Made by a program: the position numbers and the translations under genes | DNA from: Paenibacillus sp. V4I3 | GTDB lineage: Bacteria; Bacillota; Bacilli; Paenibacillales; NBRC-103111 | Assembly: GCF_030817215.1 (NCBI RefSeq) | Contig: NZ_JAUSZA010000001.1 | Coordinates: 3,446,501 to 3,510,500 of the forward strand | Length of the DNA stretch: 64,000 nucleotides | Reading direction: 5' to 3' | Shown here: positions 26,531 through 36,800 of the stretch, one piece after another | Layout of the letters: every line of letters starts with the position of its first letter | How positions within the stretch are numbered: the first letter of the stretch is position 1 | The notes under the pieces: generated by a model | The model's database searches: none | Seen by the model: the letters and a program-made list of their open reading frames with translations, nothing else | Told to the model about the DNA's origin: nothing

Positions 26531-29500
26531 ATGACAAGGACTATCGAGAATCTCTCCTTGTGGACGGGGATGAGCGGATCAGCTGATGATTATGCTCTTC
26601 TAAGACCCGATGCGGAGGCGATCTTTGAATACGGGGAGGCGCAGGATTGGCGGCCATGGGACGCGCTTTCGCTGGAGGTTTACCTTCCAAAGAATACGAC
26701 GGTCCAGCTGACATTCCGTATTTATCCACTTGCAATTGGCAGACAGGAATATATTCCTTTTACGACGGTTGCCGTGGCAGTGAGCGGCGAAGGCTGGACC
26801 TCAATAGAAGTATCGTTCGCTGAATTCGATTATTCCCATGCTGTACCAGCATTTTGGCGCATGGTAAGCAGGGTGGGTTTGAAGGCTCAATTTGTTGCCG
26901 ACGGACAAGCGGAGGAGCTGCAGGTCAGAAAGCTTCGGCTGAAGAAACTAGGTTGGATTTCCCTTGATGCGCAGCAGTTGTCCCGATCGGCTGAACCGGA
27001 GGAAACGGTCATCTATGACCTGTCGGTCCGCAATGAAACGGACGAAACGCAGGCTGTAGCCCTCAGCTTGGAACATTACGGGTACGAATCTATGGAGCTG
27101 CTGCTCCAACCGAAGCTGCTTCTGCTCGGTCCCGGCCAATCAGGCAAGGCTTCGCTGCGGACGGTGATTCATGATGGAATCGCTCCAGGCGGGTTTGAGA
27201 AACATGCGATTAAGGCAATACCGAATGGTAATGCTAACTATGCCAAACGACTGACCTTGTATACCGTACGAAAGCTCCGCCATCCTTACATCATTCATAC
27301 GGAAGCCGGGTGGGAGCAGGTCAAGCGAAACGCCAAGACCTACGACTGGGCGAGGAAAGAGTTGGACAATTACGTCCGAATGGCGGAGGAATGGGTTGTC
27401 CCCGAGACGCAGGGAGCAGGAAAGCCTCATGCCTTCGAGCTGTCGCAGCGGTTTCATCTGCACGCGGCAGGCGTGGCCTGGAAGCTGACAGGACGCGCGG
27501 ATTTGCTCGAAAAGGCGGTGCTGTTTCTGCGGCGATTCGCAGATCCTGAGACCGGATATCCGACTACGGATGCTCCGTTTCTACACATTTATGCCACTCG
27601 CGAAGAAAGAGCATTGCCGACTCCCAGGGCTGTAAAGGTAAGTACCGGCGGGCTCATACACGAAGGCGAATTGATGCTGGATATCGCTTCCATCTATGAC
27701 TTGCTTTACGATGCGGAATGCTGGACGGAAGAAGACCGCCGCAGGATCGAGGTGGCGTTCCGACTCTTTATCGAGAAGGTCGATTGGATGATCACCGACG
27801 GGGATACGAATAATATTCCTTCAGGAGGCATGGTTGGAGCGTTCCTTTGCAGCTTAGTCATTCAAGACATGCATTGGATTCAGCGCTTCCTCCACGGACC
27901 GGGCGGTTTCGTTGACATGGTGGCAACCGGCGTCATGGATGACGGCTGGTATTTTGAAGGGGCAACCAATTATGTCATCTTGTTCGCCGATATGTTTACG
28001 CGCCTAGTTCAGGCCTGCGAGCCTTGGGGTCTCAATCTGAAAAACTGGCATGTGCCGCCTTCCTACCTAAGGAATGCGATGCTTTCGCCCTGGTCTATGC
28101 CGAAGGAAAAGCCTTTTCTCGGCATGTCCTTCGAGAAATTTGGCCCAGTTTGCCGTAATTACAGATCAGTGCGCGACGTCTGGGATGCGATGCTGCCTTT
28201 CATCGACGACCGCGGCATCCTGTTCGGCACCAACGACTCTACGGCGAAGGATATGGTGAAGTGGTACGATCTGGCTTATTATGTTTGGCGCGAGCCGAAA
28301 TATACATCGGTAATTCACACTGCGGACAGACGCGATTTGATCTACGGCGTCGGGGAACTGCCCGAGCCGCCGGAAAGCCATGACGAACGATCCGTATATG
28401 CCGACAACGTCGGATTGGCTCTGCTGCGCTCACGCAAACCTGATGTTGCACCTTCCTCACAGCTACAGGCTGTGGTGAAATACGGCAGCCACGGCGGATA
28501 CCACGGACATTTCGACAGAATGGGACTAACCGCTTTGATGAGGCATGGCAGAAATGCATACGGCCCGCTCGCCTCTTGGTTCGGCTATCATTCGTTTATG
28601 TTCAAGATGTGGGTGCAGGCTTCCATGTCTCACAATATGGTCGTCGTCGATGAGAGTATGCAGGAGCCGGTACCATCAGAGCGACTATTGTTCTACAGCG
28701 GCCCGATGCTGAACGTTTGTGCTGTCGAGACGTCAGCAAGGTGGAGCGATCCGCCGTACGGAGGCCAGACACCGTACCCCGAGACGTTTCCAGAGGAACG
28801 GAGTCTAATCGAAGGTCGCGACGTTCCGGTTCCCGCCATCGCCAGAAAACAGGGAGATATCGGAACGTATTCCGAGCCGGTTCTGCAGCGCAGGTTGGTC
28901 GCGGTGACGGATGATTACGTCGTAGTGGCGGACTACCTGCGGGGGGAAGAAACGCATACGTTCGACTGCCTTCATCATTATCAGGGTTTTCAAGAGCTTG
29001 CGGCAGAGCGGAAGCGGCACATTCGCCATACAGGCCAAATGAACGACGATCCTTACGGCTCCGGCCAGTTCATTACCTATTGCGATTGGTATGAATGTGA
29101 AGCTCCCGTACAAATTCGTTTTTCTCACCAATACGACCGGGTAAAGGACGATAGTGACGGCCGACACGCCATGTACAACGAAAATGGGCTTATGAATCTC
29201 CATGTGCATTCGCTTTGGCCGCGTCGGCAGGAGGTTATGACCGGTTGGTATGCCGAGGCCGACCAGATCAACAAGACGATAAGCTACAAGGTGTCGGGAG
29301 ACGGAGTAACGCTGGCGGAAGGACGATTCGGCGCCTGGATATTGGGGAAAAGAAGCGTACAGATTGATCTTTCGGGCGTGAAGGAGCTTAAGCTGCAGGT
29401 CGATACGGATAGAGCAGCCAAGAAAACCGTCTTCTGGGGAGATCCCTTTGTGCTGACCAAGGACGGCCGCCGTATTCACCTCTCCGAATTGCCCGTCCGT

Positions 29501-29962
29501 TACGACAATGTAGATCGCGGGAACGGCATCGGTATCGATTACTATGGGGGTCCCGTACATGTTGAAGGGAAGAGCTACCGAAGGGCGCTGCCGTTCGAAC
29601 CATTGGATTCCGGGCAGCCGGCCGAAGCAGTATTCGACTTGATCGGTCTTGATGTCGTCAGCTTCGAAGGGATCATCGGTGGTGATTATCCGTTAGGCGA
29701 CGATACTGCCCGCAGGAAAACCGTTAGTGTCCGCAGCGTCGGCAAAGAAGCGTGCTTCCTGACGATTCTGGAACCTCACGAAGGAAACTCGGCGATTGTC
29801 TCGGCCGAAGCTTCCGCTCCGGGGGAGCTGAAGGTTTGTCTCGCCGACGGAAGGACGCAAGAGCTGTCGATCCGAGGCCTAGAAGGAGACGGGAAAAGCA
29901 TTCACGTTCATGTCCGAGAGCTTATAAACGGCGTTATAATGCGTGAGGAAACAGCGGAATGA
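26531..29962 (+). CDS. Heparinase II/III-family lyase, cytoplasmic
   Basis: 1143 residues, no signal peptide, so probably cytoplasmic. The N-terminal ~230 residues form beta-sandwich-like modules; the alpha-toroid spans ~240-600 (NNIPSGGMVGAFLCSL, DGWYFEGATNYVILFADM); the heparinase II/III beta-sheet domain begins at ~625 with GSHGGYHGHFDRMGL (His658, His660) and MSHNMVVVD (His701). These motifs are the family hallmark for lyases such as PL12, PL15, PL17 and PL21. It is unusually long because of the N-terminal additions. Position between regulator and importer suggests it cleaves imported unsaturated uronate oligosaccharides; the exact family cannot be fixed here. Confidence 0.87.
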   Translation: MTRTIENLSLWTGMSGSADDYALLRPDAEAIFEYGEAQDWRPWDALSLEVYLPKNTTVQLTFRIYPLAIGRQEYIPFTTVAVAVSGEGWTSIEVSFAEFDYSHAVPAFWRMVSRVGLKAQFVADGQAEELQVRKLRLKKLGWISLDAQQLSRSAEPEETVIYDLSVRNETDETQAVALSLEHYGYESMELLLQPKLLLLGPGQSGKASLRTVIHDGIAPGGFEKHAIKAIPNGNANYAKRLTLYTVRKLRHPYIIHTEAGWEQVKRNAKTYDWARKELDNYVRMAEEWVVPETQGAGKPHAFELSQRFHLHAAGVAWKLTGRADLLEKAVLFLRRFADPETGYPTTDAPFLHIYATREERALPTPRAVKVSTGGLIHEGELMLDIASIYDLLYDAECWTEEDRRRIEVAFRLFIEKVDWMITDGDTNNIPSGGMVGAFLCSLVIQDMHWIQRFLHGPGGFVDMVATGVMDDGWYFEGATNYVILFADMFTRLVQACEPWGLNLKNWHVPPSYLRNAMLSPWSMPKEKPFLGMSFEKFGPVCRNYRSVRDVWDAMLPFIDDRGILFGTNDSTAKDMVKWYDLAYYVWREPKYTSVIHTADRRDLIYGVGELPEPPESHDERSVYADNVGLALLRSRKPDVAPSSQLQAVVKYGSHGGYHGHFDRMGLTALMRHGRNAYGPLASWFGYHSFMFKMWVQASMSHNMVVVDESMQEPVPSERLLFYSGPMLNVCAVETSARWSDPPYGGQTPYPETFPEERSLIEGRDVPVPAIARKQGDIGTYSEPVLQRRLVAVTDDYVVVADYLRGEETHTFDCLHHYQGFQELAAERKRHIRHTGQMNDDPYGSGQFITYCDWYECEAPVQIRFSHQYDRVKDDSDGRHAMYNENGLMNLHVHSLWPRRQEVMTGWYAEADQINKTISYKVSGDGVTLAEGRFGAWILGKRSVQIDLSGVKELKLQVDTDRAAKKTVFWGDPFVLTKDGRRIHLSELPVRYDNVDRGNGIGIDYYGGPVHVEGKSYRRALPFEPLDSGQPAEAVFDLIGLDVVSFEGIIGGDYPLGDDTARRKTVSVRSVGKEACFLTILEPHEGNSAIVSAEASAPGELKVCLADGRTQELSIRGLEGDGKSIHVHVRELINGVIMREETAE

Positions 29963-30125
29963 ACGATAAATCGTTACTATTCAACCAAACTAGTGAGATT
30001 TTACACCCGGAGTTTGATGGGGAAATAAAGCTTTTATCCGAAATCCAAACTTTCGCCATGCCGACAATGGTTCTATAGTAAGGATGTAATAGCAGACAAG
30101 ATAAGATTAAGGAGGAGGGATCAGG

Positions 30126-31109
30126 ATGAGCGAGACGATGTCAGCGGCACGCCCTGAATACACAGGCAGCCGCATCAAGAAAAATCGCGGAGTCATCGGG
30201 CGCTTCTTTTATGAACTGCTCCGCAATAAATTTATGTACGCTTTAGCCCTTCCCGGGATGATATGGTTCTTTGTATTCGCTTATCTTCCAATGGGAGGCA
30301 TTGTTATTGCTTTCCAGGACTTCAAAGTGGTAAAGGGGATAACGGGCAGTAAGTTCATCGGATTTAAAAATTTCGAGTTTTTCTTTCGATCAAGCGACTG
30401 GATCAAGGTAGTGAGCAACACGTTGTTTCTAAATATTTTATTCATTGTAATCGGAACGATTGCCGCCGTAGCCATTGCAATTATGGTGACGGAAATCAGC
30501 GGCAATACGTTCAAGAAAGTGACGCAGTCGGTCATGATCTTCCCGAACTTTCTGTCATGGACGGTTGTGGCTATGTTTATGACCGCATTCGTCGCGACGG
30601 ATGGAGGCTTTATCAACCAATTTCTCGGGGTATTCGGTATCGCGCCGATCACTTTCTTGTCGTCGCCGCAATATTGGCCTGCCATTCTGGTGCTGCTGAA
30701 AATTTGGCATGGCGCCGGATTCGGCTCCATCATCTACATGGCCACAATTGCAGGAATCAACCCAGAGATATACGAATCCGCTTCAATGGACGGTGCCAGC
30801 CGCTGGCAGAAAATTCGCTTCATTACGCTGCCGTTATTAAAACCGACGATTATCTTGCTGACCATCCTGGCGGTTGGCGGCATATTCAACGGCGATTTCG
30901 GCTTGATTTATGCGATTATCGGACGCAACCCGATGCTGTATCCAACAACGGACGTCATTGATACTTATGTATTCCGCGCCTTGATGGACCTTGGAGACTT
31001 GGGGATGTCGGCCGCCGTTGGCTTTTTACAATCGTTCATCGGATTCGTACTTGTCATAACCGTCAATGCTGTCGCCAAGAAAGCGGCGCCGGATTCCGCC
31101 ATTTTCTAG
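30126..31109 (+). CDS. LplB-type ABC sugar permease (second importer)
   Basis: 327 residues, six TM segments, EAA loop ESASMDGASRWQKIRFITLP. AAGGAGGAGGG precedes the ATG. First gene of a permease-permease-lipoprotein operon; here the lipoprotein gene is last, unlike the first importer, where it is first. A plain 160-bp leader separates it from the lyase gene. Confidence 0.92.
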   Translation: MSETMSAARPEYTGSRIKKNRGVIGRFFYELLRNKFMYALALPGMIWFFVFAYLPMGGIVIAFQDFKVVKGITGSKFIGFKNFEFFFRSSDWIKVVSNTLFLNILFIVIGTIAAVAIAIMVTEISGNTFKKVTQSVMIFPNFLSWTVVAMFMTAFVATDGGFINQFLGVFGIAPITFLSSPQYWPAILVLLKIWHGAGFGSIIYMATIAGINPEIYESASMDGASRWQKIRFITLPLLKPTIILLTILAVGGIFNGDFGLIYAIIGRNPMLYPTTDVIDTYVFRALMDLGDLGMSAAVGFLQSFIGFVLVITVNAVAKKAAPDSAIF

Positions 31110-31127
31110 CAGGAAGGGAGTTTTAGA

Positions 31128-32015
31128 ATGATCAAGGAAAGTTTACCAGATAAGCTGCTCAAAGCGGCATTTTACATCATCATCGCTGTCTTTTCAGCGT
31201 ATTGTCTCGTTCCGTTCTATGCCGTTGTGGCCAACTCATTTACTTTAGAGTCTGAAATTGTAAGGAACGGGTATATGCTGTTGCCCAAGAAATTCAGTCT
31301 GGAAGCCTATAAGCTGATTTTTCAAGACAATACCATCTACAGAGCTTATGGTGTGACAATATTCGTTACATTAGTCGGCACGGCATTGTCAATGCTTTTC
31401 ACCTGCGCATTGTCTTACGCCGTCTCATCGAAAGCGGTAAAGTACCGTAATGCAATCGCTTTCTACGTCTATTTCACAATGCTGTTCCATGGCGGCTTGG
31501 TCACCTCCTATCTGCTCATATCCAAATATTTGGGCATGAAGGATTCGATCTGGGTGCTGATTATTCCCGGCATGATTAGCGCGTGGAACATGTTTCTACT
31601 GCGGAACTTCTTTGCTACCATTGATGAATCGCTCGCGGAATCCGCCAAAATCGACGGAGCCAACGATGCCTATATTTTGTTCCGCATAATATTGCCGATT
31701 TCGCTTCCCGCAATCGCAACGATTGGCCTGTTCTATGCGTTAGGGTACTGGAACAATTGGTTTAACGCGCTTCTCTACATTAACGACGCGCATAAGTATC
31801 CGCTACAATATTTGATTCAGCGCATCATGAACAATTTGGATTATATCAACTCGGTGTCTCCGAACGCCAACGTAAGCATTCCGGATTACGTTCCTCCAGC
31901 GATAACAGTTAGGCTGGCAACGACGATCGTGACGATCGGTCCGATCATTCTCCTGTATCCGATTCTTCAGAAATATTTTGTCAAAGGCTTAATGGTCGGC
32001 GCAGTTAAAGGCTGA
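31128..32015 (+). CDS. YtcP-type ABC sugar permease (second importer)
   Basis: 295 residues with six TM segments and EAA loop ESAKIDGANDAYILFRIILP; ends FVKGLMVGAVKG as usual in the family. It starts 18 bp after the first permease with AAGGGAG as ribosome-binding site. Confidence 0.92.
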   Translation: MIKESLPDKLLKAAFYIIIAVFSAYCLVPFYAVVANSFTLESEIVRNGYMLLPKKFSLEAYKLIFQDNTIYRAYGVTIFVTLVGTALSMLFTCALSYAVSSKAVKYRNAIAFYVYFTMLFHGGLVTSYLLISKYLGMKDSIWVLIIPGMISAWNMFLLRNFFATIDESLAESAKIDGANDAYILFRIILPISLPAIATIGLFYALGYWNNWFNALLYINDAHKYPLQYLIQRIMNNLDYINSVSPNANVSIPDYVPPAITVRLATTIVTIGPIILLYPILQKYFVKGLMVGAVKG

Positions 32016-32034
32016 ACCCGCCTATATGGCGGTT
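32015..32034 (+). promoter_or_regulatory. Short intercistronic hairpin before second lipoprotein gene
   Basis: AACCCGCC, loop TATAT, GGCGGTT with one bulged C. No T-tract. It is small and could be chance. Confidence 0.35.
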
Positions 32035-32062
32035 TAGTATAGATGACTTTCGAAGATAAAAA

Positions 32063-32068
32063 GGGAGG
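32063..32068 (+). promoter_or_regulatory. Ribosome-binding site fixing lipoprotein start at 32079
   Basis: GGGAGG lies 10 bases before ATG 32079. The earlier in-frame ATG at 32043 would put charged residues before the signal peptide. Confidence 0.75.
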
Positions 32069-32078
32069 AATAACAAAC

Positions 32079-33677
32079 ATGAAAGCGAAAAAAATCTCTG
32101 TCGCACTCCTTGCACTAACTGTACTCGGAGTAACGGCATGCAGCAACAGTAAGCAGGATCAGGCAAGTCCAGCCGTGAACGGCTCCGGAAAGCAACCGGC
32201 GCTGGCGCCGATTACGTTGAAGGGAATGTTGTTCGGCGATCAGCCGAAGGACTTACAGCTGGTATTCGACGAATTTGAGAAGCGGACGAAGGATACCCTG
32301 AATACGAAGCTCAACATTCAATGGAATCCGATCAGCGATCATAAACAGAAGGTTAAGCTGATGATGGCCGCCGGTGAAGAGATGGATTTTGTTTTCGAGG
32401 CCGATTTTATAAGTCTGAAGGAGCTTGTGCCGCAGGGCGCCTATGCCCAGCTCGATAAATACTTCAATAATGACGCGTATCCGGGTCTCAAGAAAGCGTT
32501 TCCACCGGAATTTGTAGAATCGAACAAGCGGTTCGACGGACACCTGTACACGATTCCGTTCACGCAATATTTCTATGATATTCCCGTTGTCTACCTGCGC
32601 AAAGACCTGCGCGAGAAATATGGACTTCCGCCGATCAACAGCTACGACGATCTGCAGAAATTTTATGATAAGGTGCTGGAGAACGACAAAGGTATAACAC
32701 CGCTTGCATTGCGAGGTAATAGAGGGTTCCAGGAGATTTTTCAAGGAGAAAATCCGGAGCTGCCGAATGTGGTGGTAGGCACGGGGGGAATTCCATCTAT
32801 TATAAAATTGTCTGATGATTTGAAGAAGGTTGAGACCATTGTCTCGGTAGGCGATCCAGCATCGGAGTGGGCCAAGCTGCCGGCGCCTTACAATACACCT
32901 AAGACTGCATTCCCTCATTTAGATAAGTGGGCGGAGTGGAGCAAATACCTGGAAAAGGACGTCGTCAGCCAGAAGGATGATTTGGGTTACTTCATGTCCG
33001 GCAAAGCAGCATCTTATTATTCAACCTTGAACGCTTTCGCAAAAGACAGGAAAAAGCTGAAGGATACGATCCCTGGAGCGGATTTGGAAATGTTCGTGCT
33101 CAAAACGAAAGTTCGGGAGATGAAGCCGCATGCAATCGGTGTGGACTATGTATCGAACAACTCTGTTGCGATCCCGGCCACTTCCAAAAATATCGACAGA
33201 ACGATGAAGTTCTTTGACGCGGTGTTCAGCAGCAGAGAAAATCACGATCTGCTTGAATACGGCATACCGGGCAAGCACTGGGAAGCGGTTGGCGACAATC
33301 AGATCAAATTGCTCGACGAAGCGAAAAATTACAATTTCCCTGGCTATGAGCTCACATGGAATCCTTCGATGATCCGACTGAGCACCGATCTGGACGAAAA
33401 TACGAAAAAGTATTACGAATATTCAGCGAAACCGGATACGTATTATACGCCGACGCTGAAAAAATTCAAGTTCGACAACACCGCTGTTAAATCGGAAACC
33501 GCGAACATTGCTTCCAAAGTTGATCCATTCACCCAATTGCTCAAGGATGGTCAAATCAAGGATTGGGAAGCGCAGATGGCCAAGCTGAAGGTCGAGGTGG
33601 ATGCGCTTGGCGGTGAGAAAGTCAACGCCGAAACGAAGAAGCAAATTCAAGCTTACCTTGACAAGGGCGGCAAGTAA
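32079..33677 (+). CDS. LplA/YtcQ-type sugar-binding lipoprotein (second importer)
   Basis: Start at ATG 32079 by its GGGAGG. Signal peptide with lipobox GVTAC (Cys21) and a Ser/Gln/Pro linker; the mature protein is a type-1 solute-binding protein of about 510 residues. Not a close copy of the first lipoprotein, so the two importers probably take different oligosaccharides from the same polymer. Uses a shared ATPase outside the window. Confidence 0.9.
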   Translation: MKAKKISVALLALTVLGVTACSNSKQDQASPAVNGSGKQPALAPITLKGMLFGDQPKDLQLVFDEFEKRTKDTLNTKLNIQWNPISDHKQKVKLMMAAGEEMDFVFEADFISLKELVPQGAYAQLDKYFNNDAYPGLKKAFPPEFVESNKRFDGHLYTIPFTQYFYDIPVVYLRKDLREKYGLPPINSYDDLQKFYDKVLENDKGITPLALRGNRGFQEIFQGENPELPNVVVGTGGIPSIIKLSDDLKKVETIVSVGDPASEWAKLPAPYNTPKTAFPHLDKWAEWSKYLEKDVVSQKDDLGYFMSGKAASYYSTLNAFAKDRKKLKDTIPGADLEMFVLKTKVREMKPHAIGVDYVSNNSVAIPATSKNIDRTMKFFDAVFSSRENHDLLEYGIPGKHWEAVGDNQIKLLDEAKNYNFPGYELTWNPSMIRLSTDLDENTKKYYEYSAKPDTYYTPTLKKFKFDNTAVKSETANIASKVDPFTQLLKDGQIKDWEAQMAKLKVEVDALGGEKVNAETKKQIQAYLDKGGK

Positions 33678-33700
33678 ACAAGTATAGGCAGGTTGGCCAA

Positions 33701-33729
33701 CCGATCTCATCCGTTAGAGATGAGATCGG
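33701..33729 (+). terminator. Hairpin after second importer operon
   Basis: CCGATCTCATC pairs perfectly with GATGAGATCGG across an 7-base loop, 24 bases after the stop. No T-tract follows, so termination may be partial, leaving read-through into the next lyase. Confidence 0.5.
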
Positions 33730-33829
33730 CTGCCACCAAGCCCTTCGCAGCAAGAGAAGGAGGAGATAGACAGGTTATACGGACGATAGTTCGGGTAGGA
33801 TTGCTCATTTTTATTAAAAGGAGGACTTT

Positions 33830-36800
33830 ATGCGTAAGATTTCATTTCATTTAGGAATTCTTTGGAAGCGTTTACTCGCGGTAGTTGCAGTAGTGAACAT
33901 GCTTGCAACGCTTATGCCGATTAGCACGGCTGCGGCTGCGGACGAAACCGTCAGCACAGGATATCAAGTCGAAATCAATGAAACGATCACCAGTGGTTTT
34001 ACACATCCGGGTGTCGGTTTAACCAAAGCCACACTTGAAAATATGAGAGCGGAGGTACTGGCGCAAAAGGAGCCTTGGTACTCCTATTATAAGGCAATGA
34101 CCGTATCTTCTACCTCTTCAACAACGATTACGTCGAGCAACCAAAGCTCCACAGATCCGACAAAACCGGCGGTCACTTCTTTTGACAGTCAGGGCTTTAA
34201 TCAGAGATTTATACAAGATGCTTTGAAGGCTTATACACAGACGCTTATGTATTATGTTACCGGCGATGAGGTTTATCGGGCAAATGCTATGCGTATTATC
34301 CGCATTTGGTCCCAGATGGATCCTACGAAATACGTATATTTTACTGATGCGCATATTCACACGGGAATACCTCTCAACCGGATGGTAACTGCGGCAGAAA
34401 TCTTAAGGTATTCCAGTTATCAAACCGAAGAGCTGAAGTGGACGGATAAAGATACGGCCGATTTTACGGCTAATCTGATTACGCCGGTCATCGAAACCTT
34501 TCAGCATGAAAATAACCATTTCATGAATCAGCATAATTATCCGCTGCTGGGAGCAATGGCAGGTTATATCTTTACCGAAAACAGAGAGAGATATAATGAG
34601 GCTGTCGAATGGGCAACCGTTAATAAGACGGCTGTAAATCAGGGCTTCAATGGGTCCATTAAGCAATTATTTCGATTGATTGATACCAATGCAGCAACAG
34701 GCGAGAAATTGGATAAGCCGGTCGTTCAGCAAGTGGAGATGGGCCGAGACCAAGCTCATGGCGCTGGTGACTTAACGAATTCGGCCTTTCTGTCGCGTTT
34801 GTTTCTTGCCCAAGGCACCAAAGTCGACCCGGTGGAAGGCACTGTATCTACACAGGCCAATGCAGTAGGTTATTATGAGTTTCTGGATGATAGATTTTTA
34901 GCGGCCGCCGACTTCTTTTGGAAGTACATGCTTGGTTATGACACGCCGTGGGTACCAGTTGCATACTCCACTTACCCTGATGGAACGGTAAGAGGCATCT
35001 ACCAAAAGTTCTCGGACTCTTACAGAGGAAGAACGAATACCGCTCTATTTTGGGATATGTACTATTACTATACGTATGTGAAAGGGATTAATGTAGCAGA
35101 GAAAGCGCCTTACTTATATGATGCATTTACCAAGAGAAGCCCATCCAATTATTACTATAAAGGGGCACTTACTCAAGCTTGGGAAAGCGTGGATGGAGGC
35201 GGAGATTTCTGGCTTTATATGCCAAAGGCAGCTGAGTCCGAGGGGGCAAAGTATCTTCCCAAGGAGCAAACAAGCGCTGCGCTGGTAGAAGTAGAAGACC
35301 GTTACACAGCATTTGACAACAATACGGCTACCAAACAAGAGGGAGATACTTCCTATGTGGAGTTTACGGCAACAGCTCAAGGAAGTGAAATTGCCGTACA
35401 GAATCTATCCTACGCTGATCGTACGAATTCCCGTCTTATTGGATTAAAATTTAGAACGGGCGGCCCGGCTACATTAGAGCTAAGCAACGGTGTAGCAGCA
35501 CCATACTATACATTGGCGCTGCCGGATACACAGGGTCAGTGGAAATATGTGACCTATGACATGGGGATTAGCCAAGTTTCCTATGGTCAGCTTGATGGCG
35601 ATTACAGCCTCGTGTATATGAATGTAAAAGGGGACGGAACGACGGTTGACTTTGACCACTTTAATGTTCAGGCAGGCACTGGGCTGACACCTCCTTCATT
35701 TAAAGCTGGAAATTCGGATTTGAATATTTTTGCCTTTGTCGGGTCGCCATTGACTTTGGATTTCTCCGCTACGGATTCTGGTACGACGGATACGGTTGCT
35801 TATCAGAGTGGCAATAAGCCGGAAGGCGCCGATTTAAATGCGAATACGGGCGCATTTTCGTGGCAGCCGACGCAAGCCGGAGCGTATTCCTTTATCGTTG
35901 AGGCTTCTGACGGCACAACGATTGCAACCAAGAAGGCCAATATTGTTGTAGGTAGTGACAGGGCTTCTGCCGTACAAGCGGCAATTGCGCCATATAATCC
36001 GAACACAAGTTACGTTTCAGGATCGCTGAATAATTTTAATACTGTATATAATAACACCATTGGTCAGATTCAGACTGCGTCAGATAGTGCCTTCTCTCAG
36101 CAATTGATAACTCTGAGGAGTGCGGTCGAAAGCCTTCAATTGTTGACGCCTTCATTACAAGCTGACGGAAGTATGGCTTATACCAATATGATTACATCCA
36201 CCTTTGGCAATTCAATCTCTCTCCTCGTGGATGGTAACAATAATACTTTTCCAGTCTATACGCTGGCGCCGTATCCGAATTTGTACCATATCCTGGATTT
36301 CGGGCCGGACTATAAATTAACAGCTGATGCTTTTGCTATGCAAGGCAGAATGAATTTCGTGGATCGTATGGCAGGCATGACGGTATTCGGGTCCAATGAC
36401 AAGGAAAACTGGACGCGAATAACACCGGAACAAACGGCGTTTACGGATGGCTTTTCAAAATTAGACGTAGCAGATGCATACAAAAATGAGAAATTCCGGT
36501 TTATCAAGTTAGAAATGATTGATCCACAGCCTGATGTTCTTCGCGGTAATATTCAGAACTTACTTGAATTGTCCGAATTAAGAATCTACGGCGAGCGCCA
36601 TGAGATTAATAACAAACTAGAGTCGATTTCGATAGGTTCAGATAAGAGCGTCAATGGCAGAATAGTTTTAGGCAGTACGGTAAAATTAACGATTAAAGCA
36701 AAAGAAGCGATCAATAACGTTAGTGTCAAAATTCAAGGCCAGGATGCAGCGGTCAGCACGCAAGATAATATCAACTTTACGGCCCTGGCGACTTTGAATG

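Noticed and set aside
28805..29560. 251-codon minus-strand ORF inside the heparinase-like gene
   Set aside because: Shadow frame; the + strand protein shows conserved family motifs throughout.
30061..30078. Promoter before the second importer (TTCGCC ... TATAGT)
   Set aside because: The -35 is poor and no independent support exists, although a promoter somewhere in 29963-30125 is likely.
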